A model generated the notes under the pieces. It was not told the origin of the DNA. It searched no databases and was given only the letters and a program-made list of their open reading frames with translations. 64,000 nt of DNA. It comes from Isoetes taiwanensis. Lineage: Eukaryota; Streptophyta; Lycopodiopsida; Isoetales; Isoetaceae. The first letter of the stretch is position 1; every line of letters begins with the position of its first letter. The position numbers and the translations under genes were made by a program. Of the stretch, positions 1 to 10,019 are shown piece by piece. The DNA lies in assembly GCA_021234155.1 (NCBI GenBank), contig JAJEKV010000003.1, forward strand, positions 33,277,166 through 33,341,165. The letters run 5' to 3'.

Positions 1-242
1 CCCCTCAGGCACACTTTTGCATAGGCCGATCATGCTATGACGTGCTTGTAGCCCTCCCGAGACGCAATCCCAAGGAATCACCCTTCAGACTACCCGGGTT
101 ACATCTCCCGGTTTGATGAGGCAGTCGGGAGGCGCCCCTCCCTGCATGACGGAGGGCCTTGCCGTGGTGATTATTCGCCATGGGAGGGGAAGTCCCGTGA
201 TCTATACGATCGGAGCATCATTATGGACTCGAGCCGCCAGCA
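1..242 (+). repeat. Partial left LTR with an internal inversion
   Basis: Bases 144-242 match the end of the right LTR (11466-11562) in the same orientation. Bases 1-143 match 10981-11130 of the right LTR in reverse complement. Reversing the LTR segment equivalent to 10981-11465 explains the junction at 143/144. The LTR ends in CA just before a primer-binding-site-like motif. The other breakpoint lies outside the window. Confidence 0.8.
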
Positions 243-258
243 GGTATCGTGAGCCGTG
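243..258 (+). other. Primer-binding site, tRNA-Met type
   Basis: The motif ggtatcgtgagcc directly follows the LTR end (CA) and resembles the usual plant tRNA-Met primer site (TGGTATCAGAGC) with a few changes. The call rests on position and resemblance only. Confidence 0.6.
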
Positions 259-1755
259 TTCTCGTGAACCAAAATCAAGTAGACCGCCATACTCTAACCT
301 TCGTTAGTTGAGGATGAAAAAAAAAAAAAAAAAAAACTTGTCTAGAAAGTTCCAACTCGCACACCCGTGTGTTAGTTGGCTTAGTATGGGACGAATGACC
401 GGGTTGTAGAGATAGTGTTTCTTAGCGAAGGGGTTAAAGTTGGAAATTAGGGTTAGAAACTTAGATTTTGTTTTCGCCATAACTCCCTCCTCGTGAGTTC
501 GGATCGACCAGATTATTGCTCCAATGGGTCGAAAGTGCATCCGAAATAATTCTAAAGGAGTCGCTGCCGTCGCAAGGGGACCAAAAGGTCAAACCAAGGG
601 CGGCGCTTGATATGGTTTGGACGACTTAGAACGCCGAAAGAAACACGATAACCGGGGTCGGCCTTCAGATTTTTTTTGATATTTTTTTTTTTAGTTTTTT
701 TTTAAGAAAGAAAAAAAAAAAGAAGTTTAAAATTTAAAATTTAAAAAGTTAAACGGCCGCTCTTTTTGGAGTTCCTTTCTTGTATCTGCCGCCGCCGCTT
801 TCGACGCATAGCCGCCAGACCTGCGCGCCCAAACCTTGTCTCTCCTTTTTCCAAATGTTCCTCGTGACCTAGCGCCACCTTTATCGCTTCTCCTCTAAGC
901 GGGCCAAATTACTTATGGCCATCACTAAGACCACTTTGGACCCTTTCTAGCCTTAATATACCCAAAAATCTATGCCATGATCGCGAAGCACATGGCCACT
1001 AACAGCGACGTGGTAGACATCCTTCTGAATGAGCTAGTACAACGTTTTAGTGATAACCTAAGGATCCCTTATCCTATATTCCACTTCTCGGAGCAGTTTT
1101 TGATCGAGCTGAATCTCCATCAGCTGCCATATACCATGGTCGAGCAGCGACCTCGACAGTGTTATGGTGTTGATCAAGTTTTTATCCACCGAGTGTGAAG
1201 AACACTTTCGGAGGGCCATTCAGACTTGAGGCGGCCCGTGATCCCAGCTTTTAGCCTGTGGACGCACATCGAACTAGAGAGGGCGATACGCACAATACCG
1301 GAGTAAGGAGTATAGATATCTTGGCCATGGGTGGGCTATTATTAACCATGAAGCATTCGAGCTACCCCCATATGAGTGGCACGACGCTTCCCAGGGATTC
1401 ATTTGGGGTGAAATCCCCGATATCGATCGCAATATCCGATACATGTCCGGATGGATATGGTTCGTCGACCGACCGCTATCAAGCAATTGATCCGGCGATC
1501 GCGTTCCGGCATTTTTCCAGTGAAAGCCGATATGGAACGCGTGCGCCAATTCCGGAGGAACAGGAAGGCACAAAAGCAGAGCGGCTACATAAAGAGCAAC
1601 AGATAAAACCAAAGAGGACCTACACCGGCAGACCCGATAAACCGGGCCAGAGAACCAGCAGGGCCTCAACAAAGGATGAGCCACCGAGGGAAACGACGGA
1701 GGGAAGTCCGTGGGCCCATAAGTCCCAAGATCAATATAGAGAGAGAAGTTGAAGG
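259..1755 (+). other. Chromovirus 5' region, no recognisable gene
   Basis: This holds a run of A at about 318-337, T- and A-rich tracts near 668-745, and short open frames at 977-1198 (73 codons) and 1258-1752 (164 codons) that match no family I know. The frame on the opposite strand over 1274-1768 is equally long, so neither is convincing. The stretch may be decayed accessory coding sequence of the element. Confidence 0.4.
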
Positions 1756-2193
1756 TTGTCGGCACCATTGGGAAGAATACGAGTGCCGCTAGAGCGTGAA
1801 TGGGTGGATGCTTCCCACTCCCACCCTATTACCGCGGGTAAGAGCGGCACCACGAGGAAGGGACCGATCCCCAAACCTCCTCCCTCCGGAAGAAGCCCCA
1901 TCGGTTCGCCGGTCTGTACCGTGGCCTTACGGGAGATCCGTAAGTATCAGAAGACCGCGGAGCTTCTGATAAGGAAGCTACCCTTTCAGAGATTGGTTCG
2001 GGAAATAGCACAAGAATTCAAAACCGATCTTCGCCTCCACCTTTCTGCGATTTTGGCTTTACAGAGGGTCAAGCTTTCCTACCTCATAGCACTTTTTAGT
2101 GACGCAAATCTTTGTGCGATACACGCAAAGCGAGTCACTATAATGCCAAAGGACCTCGCCCTTGCCCGGAGGATTCGGGGAGAACGTCCATAG
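1756..2193 (+). pseudogene. Histone H3-like sequence inside the retroelement
   Basis: From about 1918 to the stop at 2193 the frame encodes a clear H3 histone fold: [35 protein letters not shown], then [15 protein letters not shown] and ARRIRGER at the C terminus. H3 is a core nucleosome protein. The alpha-2 helix region is strongly altered (the usual ALQEA.EAYLV.LFED is only partly kept). The N-terminal tail is not in frame: KKPHRF can be read in a different frame just before 1918, which points to a frameshift. There is no H3-type start codon and no intact K4/K9/K27 tail. The call is therefore a decayed, canonical-type H3 copy, not a centromeric variant. An A-rich tract at about 2297-2348 follows, as in a reverse-transcribed copy, although it contains T. 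Histone identity is strong; the way it arrived is inference. Confidence 0.85.
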
Positions 2194-2296
2194 TGGCCCG
2201 AGGGCATTTTTAATGTATTTAATTTTGCTATATCAATAGAGAAATCCGAATTTTGCTATCGTGTCTTTGTTAGTTGCATTTTAATATTTCTTTCAA

Positions 2297-2348
2297 AAAA
2301 AAATAAATAAAAAAAAATAAAATAAAAATAAAATAAAAATAATAATAA
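2297..2348 (+). repeat. A-rich tract downstream of the H3-like sequence
   Basis: About 50 bases are almost all A with single T interruptions. It lies about 105 bases after the H3 stop, where a polyadenylated retrocopy would end. It could equally be simple-sequence DNA. Confidence 0.5.
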
Positions 2349-2358
2349 CTGATAGTGA

Positions 2359-2388
2359 ATGCTGACGTCAGCATAAGGGTTATAAATA
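2359..2388 (+). promoter_or_regulatory. CRE/bZIP palindrome followed by a TATA-like box
   Basis: The 16-bp perfect palindrome atgctgacgtcagcat (2359-2374) contains TGACGTCA, a known binding core for plant bZIP factors. Seven bases later is tataaata (2381-2388). This precedes the ORF at 2707. Spacing is promoter-like, but no transcript evidence is available from sequence alone. Confidence 0.4.
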
Positions 2389-2706
2389 CTTTAAAGACCG
2401 TTTTAGGGTTTCACTTTCACTTTCGTGTTTTCATTCCACTCTTCCTCCTCCTTCCTTCCAACAAGATTTGGTCGCCATGGATCCGCTTGCTTGGTATCGG
2501 GATGGGGAGCACTGGGATTCCCAAGTGGCCTTCGACCTCTTAGAGCCTTTCCTCTCCCCAAGATATTGACCTCATCTAACATGCGTAAACACCCCCGATT
2601 ATGCCGAAGTTTCTGCAATTTTATGTAGAGGAAATGCTTCCTCTCTCAGTATTCCTTTGGGGAGCCACCTAAACTCTATATTGACCGAAAGCAAAGAGTC
2701 AAGGAA

Positions 2707-3744
2707 ATGCTTGGTGGGGAAAGAGAGGGTATGAGCTACCCCTCGAGGCAAGCTCCGGTGGGCTCGGCGACCCCGGTCGCCGGTCATGAGGGGCAAGAGT
2801 TTCTTGAAGTCTCTTTTGCTCTCGCCATTCTTATGGACCAAGTATGTGGAGGAATGAAACCTTACACCGGGCAGAGAAGGGCAAGGGCCCAGAAATGCCT
2901 GACGAGGAGGAAGACGAAAGTGGGTTGCCATGGACGATTTTGTCCGGTGGAAAACGATTGGCTAGAGATGCCGCATGCGCCGAGGAGGGTGGGCTGGCTT
3001 AAGTTAGATGTTATCCCGGTTATATATCATCAAGGACACGAGTTCCTTCTATTGGAGGACATCATGTGGACATACCACGTAGTGGCGGGACTCAGAGGGA
3101 AAGAGAAGGCGCAGGTTCTCTATGAGCTCGCTGAATACTGCATGGATGACTTCATCGACTTCACGTCCGGGGATCTTCCTCCAGAGGTACATCAGATACT
3201 TCAGTTCCACCATCAAACTATTGAGCCGGCTGAGACACTCCTCCAGCTTAAGGAGCTAGTGCTGCAAGACCCTCCGTCTCAGCCTCCTCCAGAAGCCTTT
3301 ATGGCTACGGGACCTTCAGTCCCAAGTATCAACATGGTTGAGCTTCCCTCACATTCGGATGAGGAAGGAGAAGACCTTTACCACAACCCTGCTCATTCTA
3401 AGGAAGATAGGGAGGAGCTCATGGAAGAAGAGGTTCCTAAGAACCTAGAGAAGGAGATTGACACCTCAGCTTCTTCCCTAGGGAGAGTGTCCGGGAGTCC
3501 TCTTACCCGTTTCTTCCTATCGGCTTTTAGGCAGGGACAGGTCCTTTTTGTGGCACGTGACTTGGGGCCAGAAGCAGAGGCTTCATGGTGGAGCCTCCGC
3601 GCTTTGTCTACTCTTGCAGGCCACAAGAAGCTATCGTACCACATGCTCACTTATGTGTTGGTTCGACGGGATCTCGCCGGCAAATTTTGGGTCGAAAATT
3701 GCACCACTGGATGGACATCAAACTCCTCATGGCAGCTCCATTAG
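2707..3744 (+). CDS. Unknown 345-codon ORF between LTR and gag
   Basis: This is the longest open frame in the window and lies upstream of gag, inside the chromovirus. I do not recognise the protein. The first 90 residues are basic and low in complexity and may not be coding. Residues about 95-190 look like a folded domain (hydrophobic segments such as LLLEDIMWTYHVVAGL and a YELAEYCMDDFIDF stretch). Residues about 190-265 are rich in Pro, Glu and Asp, and end in a charged region (EDREELMEEEVPKNLEKEID). No zinc knuckle, protease motif or retroviral gag signature is visible. Some plant gypsy elements carry additional ORFs outside gag-pol; a captured host fragment is the alternative. The start codon is uncertain. 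Confidence 0.4.
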   Translation: MLGGEREGMSYPSRQAPVGSATPVAGHEGQEFLEVSFALAILMDQVCGGMKPYTGQRRARAQKCLTRRKTKVGCHGRFCPVENDWLEMPHAPRRVGWLKLDVIPVIYHQGHEFLLLEDIMWTYHVVAGLRGKEKAQVLYELAEYCMDDFIDFTSGDLPPEVHQILQFHHQTIEPAETLLQLKELVLQDPPSQPPPEAFMATGPSVPSINMVELPSHSDEEGEDLYHNPAHSKEDREELMEEEVPKNLEKEIDTSASSLGRVSGSPLTRFFLSAFRQGQVLFVARDLGPEAEASWWSLRALSTLAGHKKLSYHMLTYVLVRRDLAGKFWVENCTTGWTSNSSWQLH

Positions 3745-4129
3745 CAGCTTGCATATTCTCCCGAGGTTGTTTCCCTTGCAAATGCTACTGCTTGATCCCA
3801 AGGCCACATTACTCGACATGGGTCCACCGCCACCACCTCCTACACCTATGGAAGAGGATGAGGGGCCTAGCTCCTAGTTTATTGTGTTAGGTATTGTAGG
3901 AGTTTAGCCTTTGGCTACTCAACCCATATGAGCTATGCGTTCATGTTCTTCAAGCAATTTTGAATACAATTCAATTGTTTTTTTCCTTCAATACTTGTTT
4001 TTTTTCTCTCCTTTGGAGTTGGAAGTATAAGGAACAATTCAGTTATAGTATATTCATTCTTGTCGACATTACATTTCTGCATGGGATAGAGGAAGATGAA
4101 GAGGAAATACCTGACGCCGCTAATGATGA

Positions 4130-4456
4130 ATGACGAGCCACCACCACCTACGAAGCTATAATGAAGAGGATGGCGAGTATGACGAAGGTGAGGACGGCTA
4201 TGATGAAGAGGATGGCGAGTACGATGACGGTCATGACAGTTATGGGGAGGATGAATCAGGGGATGAGGGCGAGCCCTATGACCCCCTTAAGGGTCTTGAG
4301 ATTGTTAATATCCTTCGAGTATGCGCCTTCAACCATCTGCGGCAAACCCTCCAAATATGGAACTATTGGGACATGACCAAACAGAGGCCTTTATGGAAAC
4401 CAGCGATTTCCTTTGGCAAATTTTCTATGCACTTCGCGACCTCTTCAACTTATTAA
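4130..4456 (+). CDS. Acidic repeat ORF, unknown
   Basis: A 108-codon frame carries two copies of a 14-residue acidic repeat (YNEEDGEYDEGEDG, then YDEEDGEYDDGHDS), made by a 42-bp tandem duplication starting at 4156 and 4198. The rest (LKGLEIVNILRVCAFNH) is not recognised. It sits between the unknown 345-codon ORF and gag, and may be the decayed C-terminal part of the same accessory protein or a leader of gag. Function is unknown. Confidence 0.3.
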   Translation: MTSHHHLRSYNEEDGEYDEGEDGYDEEDGEYDDGHDSYGEDESGDEGEPYDPLKGLEIVNILRVCAFNHLRQTLQIWNYWDMTKQRPLWKPAISFGKFSMHFATSSTY

Positions 4457-4911
4457 TCATTAGTCCCACCACGGATTATCAATATGTGATTATTCGGGCA
4501 TGGGCTTGCTATAAAATGGTTAGAGCCGATGCGGAGTATTAATTCTACTCCATTTTGTACCCCTTTGCCCACATCTAGACCGGATGTCCACACGGTCTTT
4601 GTGTAGCTACGTGTGTTTATTTAAAGTTGCCTTGTGCATAATCCTCAGTTTTGGAGGCATAGCCTCGAGTTTCGATGTAATAGTCTGTACATGTAATCAC
4701 GACCTCTTTTTCTTAATAAAACTGTTTTCTTAAGTTCCGTTGTTACGTCATATTTTTTTTCTTGTGTTGTCATACCTGGGATATGTTGCTTATCACCTCC
4801 TCTTCCTACTTAGGCGACAAGCGTCCTTGGACAACACACATTCTCAACCGGGTTGGTCTCACCCCGCACCGAGAACTTCCACGATTATGAAGCCAACTTA
4901 CGAGCTCGCAT
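4457..4911 (+). other. Non-coding spacer with polyadenylation-like signal before gag
   Basis: No gene is recognised. An AATAAA motif occurs at about 4713-4722 (ttaataaaac) after a T-rich stretch, so an upstream transcript could end here. Confidence 0.3.
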
Positions 4912-5940
4912 ATGTCTTCCAAAGAAAATCACCCGCGTGAGTATGGACCCGATTCCGCTCCAATAAACGTGCCGCCACCACCGGCGCCTCCACTGGCACC
5001 TCCAGCTGCTAAGGCACGTCGATCCAAGAGGACACGCTCTACTTCCTCTTCTGATGCAGCCTCGGAGTCCTCTGACTCCTCTGATTCCTCTGAGGATGAG
5101 GCTGACCATGCTAGGGCCAGTAAAAAGGATTATCAAAAGACCGTTGATTCCGCCATTACGAGTATCTGGAAGAATCGGAAGCTTGCGCAGTTTTCGGGTA
5201 AAACTCGAAATGGGGTTGACGCAGAGTCATGGCTAGATGAAATGCAGGAATTTGGAAAATCATACGGAATGACTGAGAAAGATATTGGCAAGGTCGCCAC
5301 TACCAATCTCACAGGTTCGGCACGGATTTGGTGGAAGGGATATGCCCGTTCTCATGGGCTTACCAGGGGTAGGTGCCGTTACAAAATTTTTGCCAAGGCT
5401 TTCAAATCACACTATGTGCCCAAGGCTCATCGCCGCCGCCAGATTCAGACTTTTACCGCTTGGAGCGTAAAAAACATGACCGTCCCAAGCTTATACCGAC
5501 GAGTTTATCGCTGCGCTTGTATGTACCGAGCATCAATGGCCGGGCGCTTGAGGGTTACATAGAGGGTCTATCCCCTACTCTCAAAAAAATGGTTCTGCCT
5601 ATCGACCCTAAGAGCGATTCTGCGAAGCCGAGGCAAAGGCACTTTCGGTCTTGAAGAGGACACTCCACGCGATCAGGGCCCCACGAGCCTCTTCATTCAA
5701 CCGTAAGAACAAGAGCTATACTCCCTAAGGGGCGCCAAGCCCTGTGGCCTCCTGCCTCTACCGCTTATCGAAGCGATAAGAACGTTTCTTTCTACTACCG
5801 GATAAGCCTATCAACGCCGCAGTGACTTTAGGGATATTCTCCAAGCTATTCCTAGGGACCAGCGAGAAACGATTCGTATAAGGAGAAAGCTTGTTATAGG
5901 TGTTTTCAACCAGGCCACCGTATGCGAGTGTCCTTTATTA
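4912..5940 (+). pseudogene. Chromovirus gag, frameshifted
   Basis: Gag builds the virus-like particle of the retroelement. The ATG at 4912 opens a 216-codon frame. It has a Pro-rich N terminus, a Ser/Asp/Glu tract (SSSDAASESSDSSDSSEDE, about residues 44-62), then a Retrotrans_gag-type domain (WLDEMQEFGKSYG, ARIWWKGY). The frame is lost near 5470-5560 and homology continues in another frame (ALEGYIEGLSPTLKK at about 5545-5590). A CCHC zinc-knuckle start, CYRCFQPGH, lies at about 5892-5918, but its last Cys is out of frame. At least two frameshifts are present, so no full-length product is expected. Confidence 0.85.
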
Positions 5941-6099
5941 CCCGTGACGGTCCAAGCCGCTTTTAGCCGACATGGATTGGGAAGAACCACCAAATACCGG
6001 GCGAGGAGGATGCGCTGATTATATTACCGGTGAGTCTCATATTTTCGCCTAGCCGTTGAGGCGGGCCAAGCCAACCAATGACCTTCGTAATCTCTGATT

Positions 6100-6446
6100 G
6101 GGTCAAATAGATTGTAAACCTTTTTGTCATTCTTATGGATACGGGTAGTACTCATAACTTTGCATCTCCTAGAATGGCGGAAATCTTACGATTACACCTC
6201 TTAAGTCTAAGCCCCGTCCGGTTCTGGCACGGCCGTGGTGCTTGCGTCGCCTATACTTTCGGGGTCGGTATCAATTTGAATATTCGGGTACCGGGGGCAC
6301 CGGTTGCTCTCGGCGAAATAATGGATATTGGTCTGTATGATCTCATTGTGGGGATGGAATTCTTGGCAGCTACTAAAAAACCAACATTGACCGTGAGAAG
6401 CGAAGTCACTTTCAATGCGCGCCAATGGAGCCCGAGTTTACGATAG
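6100..6446 (+). pseudogene. Chromovirus aspartic protease
   Basis: The active-site motif LMDTGSTHNF is encoded at about 6130-6160. It is followed by the usual plan of a retropepsin: a YTFGVGINLNIRVPG segment, then LYDLIVGMEFLA corresponding to the conserved G-M-D/E-W/F-L region. The enzyme would cut the polyprotein. The frame ends at 6446 and is not joined in frame to gag or RT, as expected of a decayed copy. Confidence 0.8.
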
Positions 6447-6619
6447 CGGGTAAGCGATTAACCCTATTATGCAATGTATTTCATTACGCCAATTGCATAG
6501 GGCTCTCGTGAAGTCACAAGTTACAGGCATGATCCGACTTGCTTGGTGGAAGCCAAGCCTAAAACAGGATGAGGCCCTTGATGCCTTACCTCCGCAATAG
6601 CCGCAATCCTTCGAGAATA

Positions 6620-7543
6620 TCATGATTTTTTCCCGATGAAATCCGCTACCACCTTTCGGGGTGTGGAATGTGAAATTGCTTTGGAACCGGCACGGCCTAC
6701 CAAAAAAGGCCCCGTGACGGATGAGTCTCCCGAGTTAACCGAGCTTAAGACACACTGCAGGGAACTCCTTAAGTTAGGCTTCATCGGGGCCTAGTGTATC
6801 ACCCTTTGGAGCCCCAATACTTTTTGTTAAGAAAAGGATGGCACCATCATATTTAATGTGCATTGATTACCGCCAATTAAATAAGCATACCATTAAGAAT
6901 CGTTATGCTTTACCAAGGGCCGACGATCTTATGGATCAGTTGCAAGGGGCTAAATATTTCTCCAAGATTGATCTTCGCTCAGTTATCACCGGATCACAAT
7001 TAAGGAGGATGACATCCATAAGTCCGCTTTTCGCTACTTTCGTTCGGCCATTATGAATTTACAAATATGCCATTTGGTCTAACCAATGCGCCCGCCACCT
7101 TTATGTTTTATGAATGATGTCTTCCGGAATATCTCGATGACTTTGTTGTTATCTTCTTTGATGATATCCTGATATATAGTAAGACATTGGAAGATCATGC
7201 ACGGCACCTTCGCTTGGCATTGCAAAAGCTACGACGACGTCAGTTGTTTGCCAAGTTCTCTAAGTGTCGTTTTGCCACCACCAAGGTGGATTATTTGGGT
7301 CATATTGTATCCGCAGATGGCATAGCTACTGACCCAGCTAAAATCGAGGCAGTTAAAGAATGGCCCATTCCAACCAATGTGTCCGAGGTTCGCGGCGGTT
7401 TCGGGCTTGGCGGGTATTACCGTAAATTTGTCAAGGATTTTGCCAAGCTTGCTGCACCTCTTACCGATCTGACCAAGCATGATAAAGTCGGGGGATTGAT
7501 GGCCCATCGGAAGGACAAGGTCCGGGCGGCTTTCAAGCCTTAA
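6620..7543 (+). pseudogene. Chromovirus reverse transcriptase
   Basis: Homology begins with the pre-RT segment ([24 protein letters not shown]). It continues through the RT fingers ([19 protein letters not shown]) and motif A (YFSKIDLRS, keeping the catalytic Asp). Then come FTNMPFGLTNAPATF, motif C (VVIFFDDILIYSK, keeping the DD pair with Phe in place of Tyr), and the thumb and connection (VDYLGHIVSADGI, GGYYRKFVKDFAKLAAPL). It is broken by a stop near 6795, a frameshift near 6980-7050, and another near 7100. It is recognisable but not functional. Confidence 0.9.
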
Positions 7544-7548
7544 AGGAT

Positions 7549-7960
7549 GCTCTAACCCGCGCTCCCGGCCTTACAATGCCGGATCCCGAAAAGGATAAAT
7601 GGGTTGCTACAGATGCTAGTAAAATAGCTACTGGGGGTGTTCTAATGCAAGAGGGGCGCGTACTTGCTTATGACTCCCGAAAAATGAATGATGCCGAGCA
7701 ACGATATCCTACGCATGACCGGGAGTTGCTTGCGGTTGTACCGGAGCTTTGCGTATTTGGCGGCATTATCTACTTGGAAGGCGATTTCAGTTAGACAACG
7801 ATCACCAAAGCCTCCAAGATATTTTCACGCAACCTCATCTCAATTTGAGACAAAGACGATGGATGGAATTCCTGGAAGAATATGATTTTCAGGTCATTTA
7901 TAAACCGGGTAAGCATAATGTGGTTGCTGACGCCCTTTCCAGACATCCATTAGTCACTCG
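7549..7960 (+). pseudogene. Chromovirus RNase H
   Basis: The segment after RT encodes the RNase H core: VATDASKIATGGVLMQ with the first catalytic Asp, then YDSRKMNDAEQRYPTHDRELLAVV with the catalytic Glu. After a frameshift near 7790, it continues with QLDNDHQSLQDIF, WMEFLEEYDF and the usual GKHNVVADALSRHP end. The domain would remove template RNA during reverse transcription. Order and spacing to the integrase are normal for chromoviruses. Confidence 0.9.
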
Positions 7961-8860
7961 CATGCATTGTAATGCTATATCCACGCTCTCTAGTGAGTTT
8001 GGGAAACAGATTCAACAAACCCTTCCTACGGGATCGAAATTCCGTGAAGTATGGCGCGATCTATGTAAAGAAGCCGAACGGATAAGGAGAGAAACACCTT
8101 CCGGACACTATAAGAAAGAGGGTGAACTCCTTTATTATAAGGACAAGTTGTGTGTTCCTGCGACATCTGTTCGGCAACTCATTCTCCATGATACACATAA
8201 CAGTCCAATCGCGGGACATGCGGGATTTATGAAAACATATTTCAAAATCCGCTCCGGCTATTTCGGCGGGCATGAAAAAGCACATTGCCCGACTACATTA
8301 GATGCGATTGCCGGACTTGTCGACAAACAAAGCGAACAGTTGCGTATTCCGGGTGAATTGCAACCCCTCGACGTACCCAATGCCAAGTGGGAAGTTATTA
8401 CCATGGATTTTATCGTGGGGCTCCCGCGTACCTTAAGGGGGTTCGATGCCTTAATGGTAGTGGTCGACAAACTTTCTAAAATGGCACATTTCTTGCCATG
8501 TCGTACCCGCGGATCTTGCATTGAATCTTGCCTTGCTTTTCACTAAGGAAGTTTTCGTTTACATGGGATGCCCCGTACCATTATCTCAGATCGGGATCCC
8601 AAGTTTGTTAGTGCATTCTGGAAGGATTTCTTTAGCACTATACAGACTAAGCTTGCTATGAGCACAGCTTATCACCCTCAGACAGATGGCCAGACCGAAC
8701 GTACCAATCGCATTATTGAAGATATGTTTGCGTGGCTATATGTGCGGAACAAACAATCTCAATGGGCGACTATATTTATTTGGTGGAGTTTGCCTACAAC
8801 AAAGTATTTACTAAATAGGAGTCTTCTAAGATGTCTCCTTTTATGATCAACTACGGCTAT
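7960..8860 (+). pseudogene. Chromovirus integrase core
   Basis: The N-terminal zinc-binding region shows HDTHNSPIAGHAGFMKT (two His). The Cys pair is present only in a shifted frame near 8300. The catalytic core keeps all three acidic positions: Asp in VITMDFIVGLP, Asp in [17 protein letters not shown], and Glu in [13 protein letters not shown] stop lies near 8544 between the first and second. The frame decays after 8820. The protein would insert the cDNA into the genome. Confidence 0.9.
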
Positions 8861-9279
8861 CAATGCCTCACACCGCACACGTGGCATAATCCAGGTCTCC
8901 AAGGTTGAGGTTTCTCGGCCAGTTTGCTTGCGATATGCAAGGCTTAGTTGAGGAGGTTCGAGCATATTTGTTAGTCTGCGAGAGCTCGGCAAAAGAGTCT
9001 AGCAGATCGGCACCGTACACCTCGAGAGTTTCAAGTGGATGATTCCGTTTGGTTTAAGATAAAGGTGAAACAAGCCAAGCTTAAAATTGGCAATTGTAAG
9101 AAGCTTGCACCTCGATGGGCGGGCCCATTTCGATATAACGGAATCGGATAGGGCCTCAGCCTACGGTTGGATCTACCCGCACATCTAAAGATCCATAAAG
9201 TCTTCCACGTGAGTCTTCTCAAAGCATCATCCGATCCCGAAGAGGTACTTGATACACCAACACTTCGGAAATGATCAAG

Positions 9280-9512
9280 ATCGGTTGGAAATTGTCCCGA
9301 AGCTCTACTTGATCGTGCCTATAAACAAACCCATGAACTCGATTCTACAATATCTGGTCAAGTGGAAACATTTACCCACGGAGGACGCGACATGGGTCCT
9401 TAAGGCGGATTTGGATAAGACTTACCCAGACTTTATGAAGGAATGCCATGGCCGCACCATCCACGATGACATCATCTCCAACTCGGATGGTAAGCAGACT
9501 GTTATAGTGTGA
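9280..9512 (+). pseudogene. Integrase C-terminal chromodomain
   Basis: The segment ILQYLVKWKHLPTEDATW (about 9335-9390), followed by a short helix DKTYPDF, matches the chromodomain at the end of chromovirus integrases. This domain is known to direct integration to heterochromatin. The ORF starts at 9249 and stops at 9512. This domain is what assigns the element to the chromovirus branch of Ty3/gypsy. Confidence 0.85.
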
Positions 9513-10019
9513 CAGGGGTCATACCAATGTGACCTCCAGGAGTCATGGAGGCATCCTAGGTGGGAAACTGTGCATGAAGGCATTCCTGATAGGACGCAAT
9601 CGTCTGCGGCTATGATGGGACTAAGGCCCTTCCTTCTGCCCGAGATGCATGCAAGCCCTAGACATGATAGGACCCTTGCATTCATATTTCATGTTCTTTA
9701 AGGGGTGGTCCTTCAACCACATTACTTAACTTAATTCTTAACACAAACCGACGTCTTCTTGCGGGGCCGGTGGGAGCTCCCCTAAAGGCTGGCTGAAGAC
9801 TAAAGGCCTTGTGTTATAGGCCCTAATTGTGTTTTGGATTCCATTTGTTTTACCTTGTGTTTGCAAGTCGGTTTAGTTTAAATTTGTGTCTTTGAAGTGG
9901 ATTTGGTTTATCGGCGTGTAAACCTTCAAGTTATTTTCATAAATAAGTACTTTTGTTTTTTTACTCTTCCCTTCACTACTCTAATGCCGAGGGGCGGCAT
10001 TAATTCAAGAAGGGGAGAA
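9513..10019 (+). other. 3' untranslated region and polypurine tract of the chromovirus
   Basis: No coding signal is seen. The polypurine tract aagaaggggagaa (10007-10019) ends right at the right LTR start and would prime plus-strand synthesis. Confidence 0.7.

Noticed and set aside
1274..1768. 164-codon minus-strand ORF
   Set aside because: Mirrors an equally long plus-strand frame, with no recognisable motif; neither is supported as a gene.
1918..2193. Centromeric histone CENH3
   Set aside because: The motifs [22 protein letters not shown] and the short loop 1 are those of canonical H3; CENH3 has a longer loop and divergent alpha-N helix.
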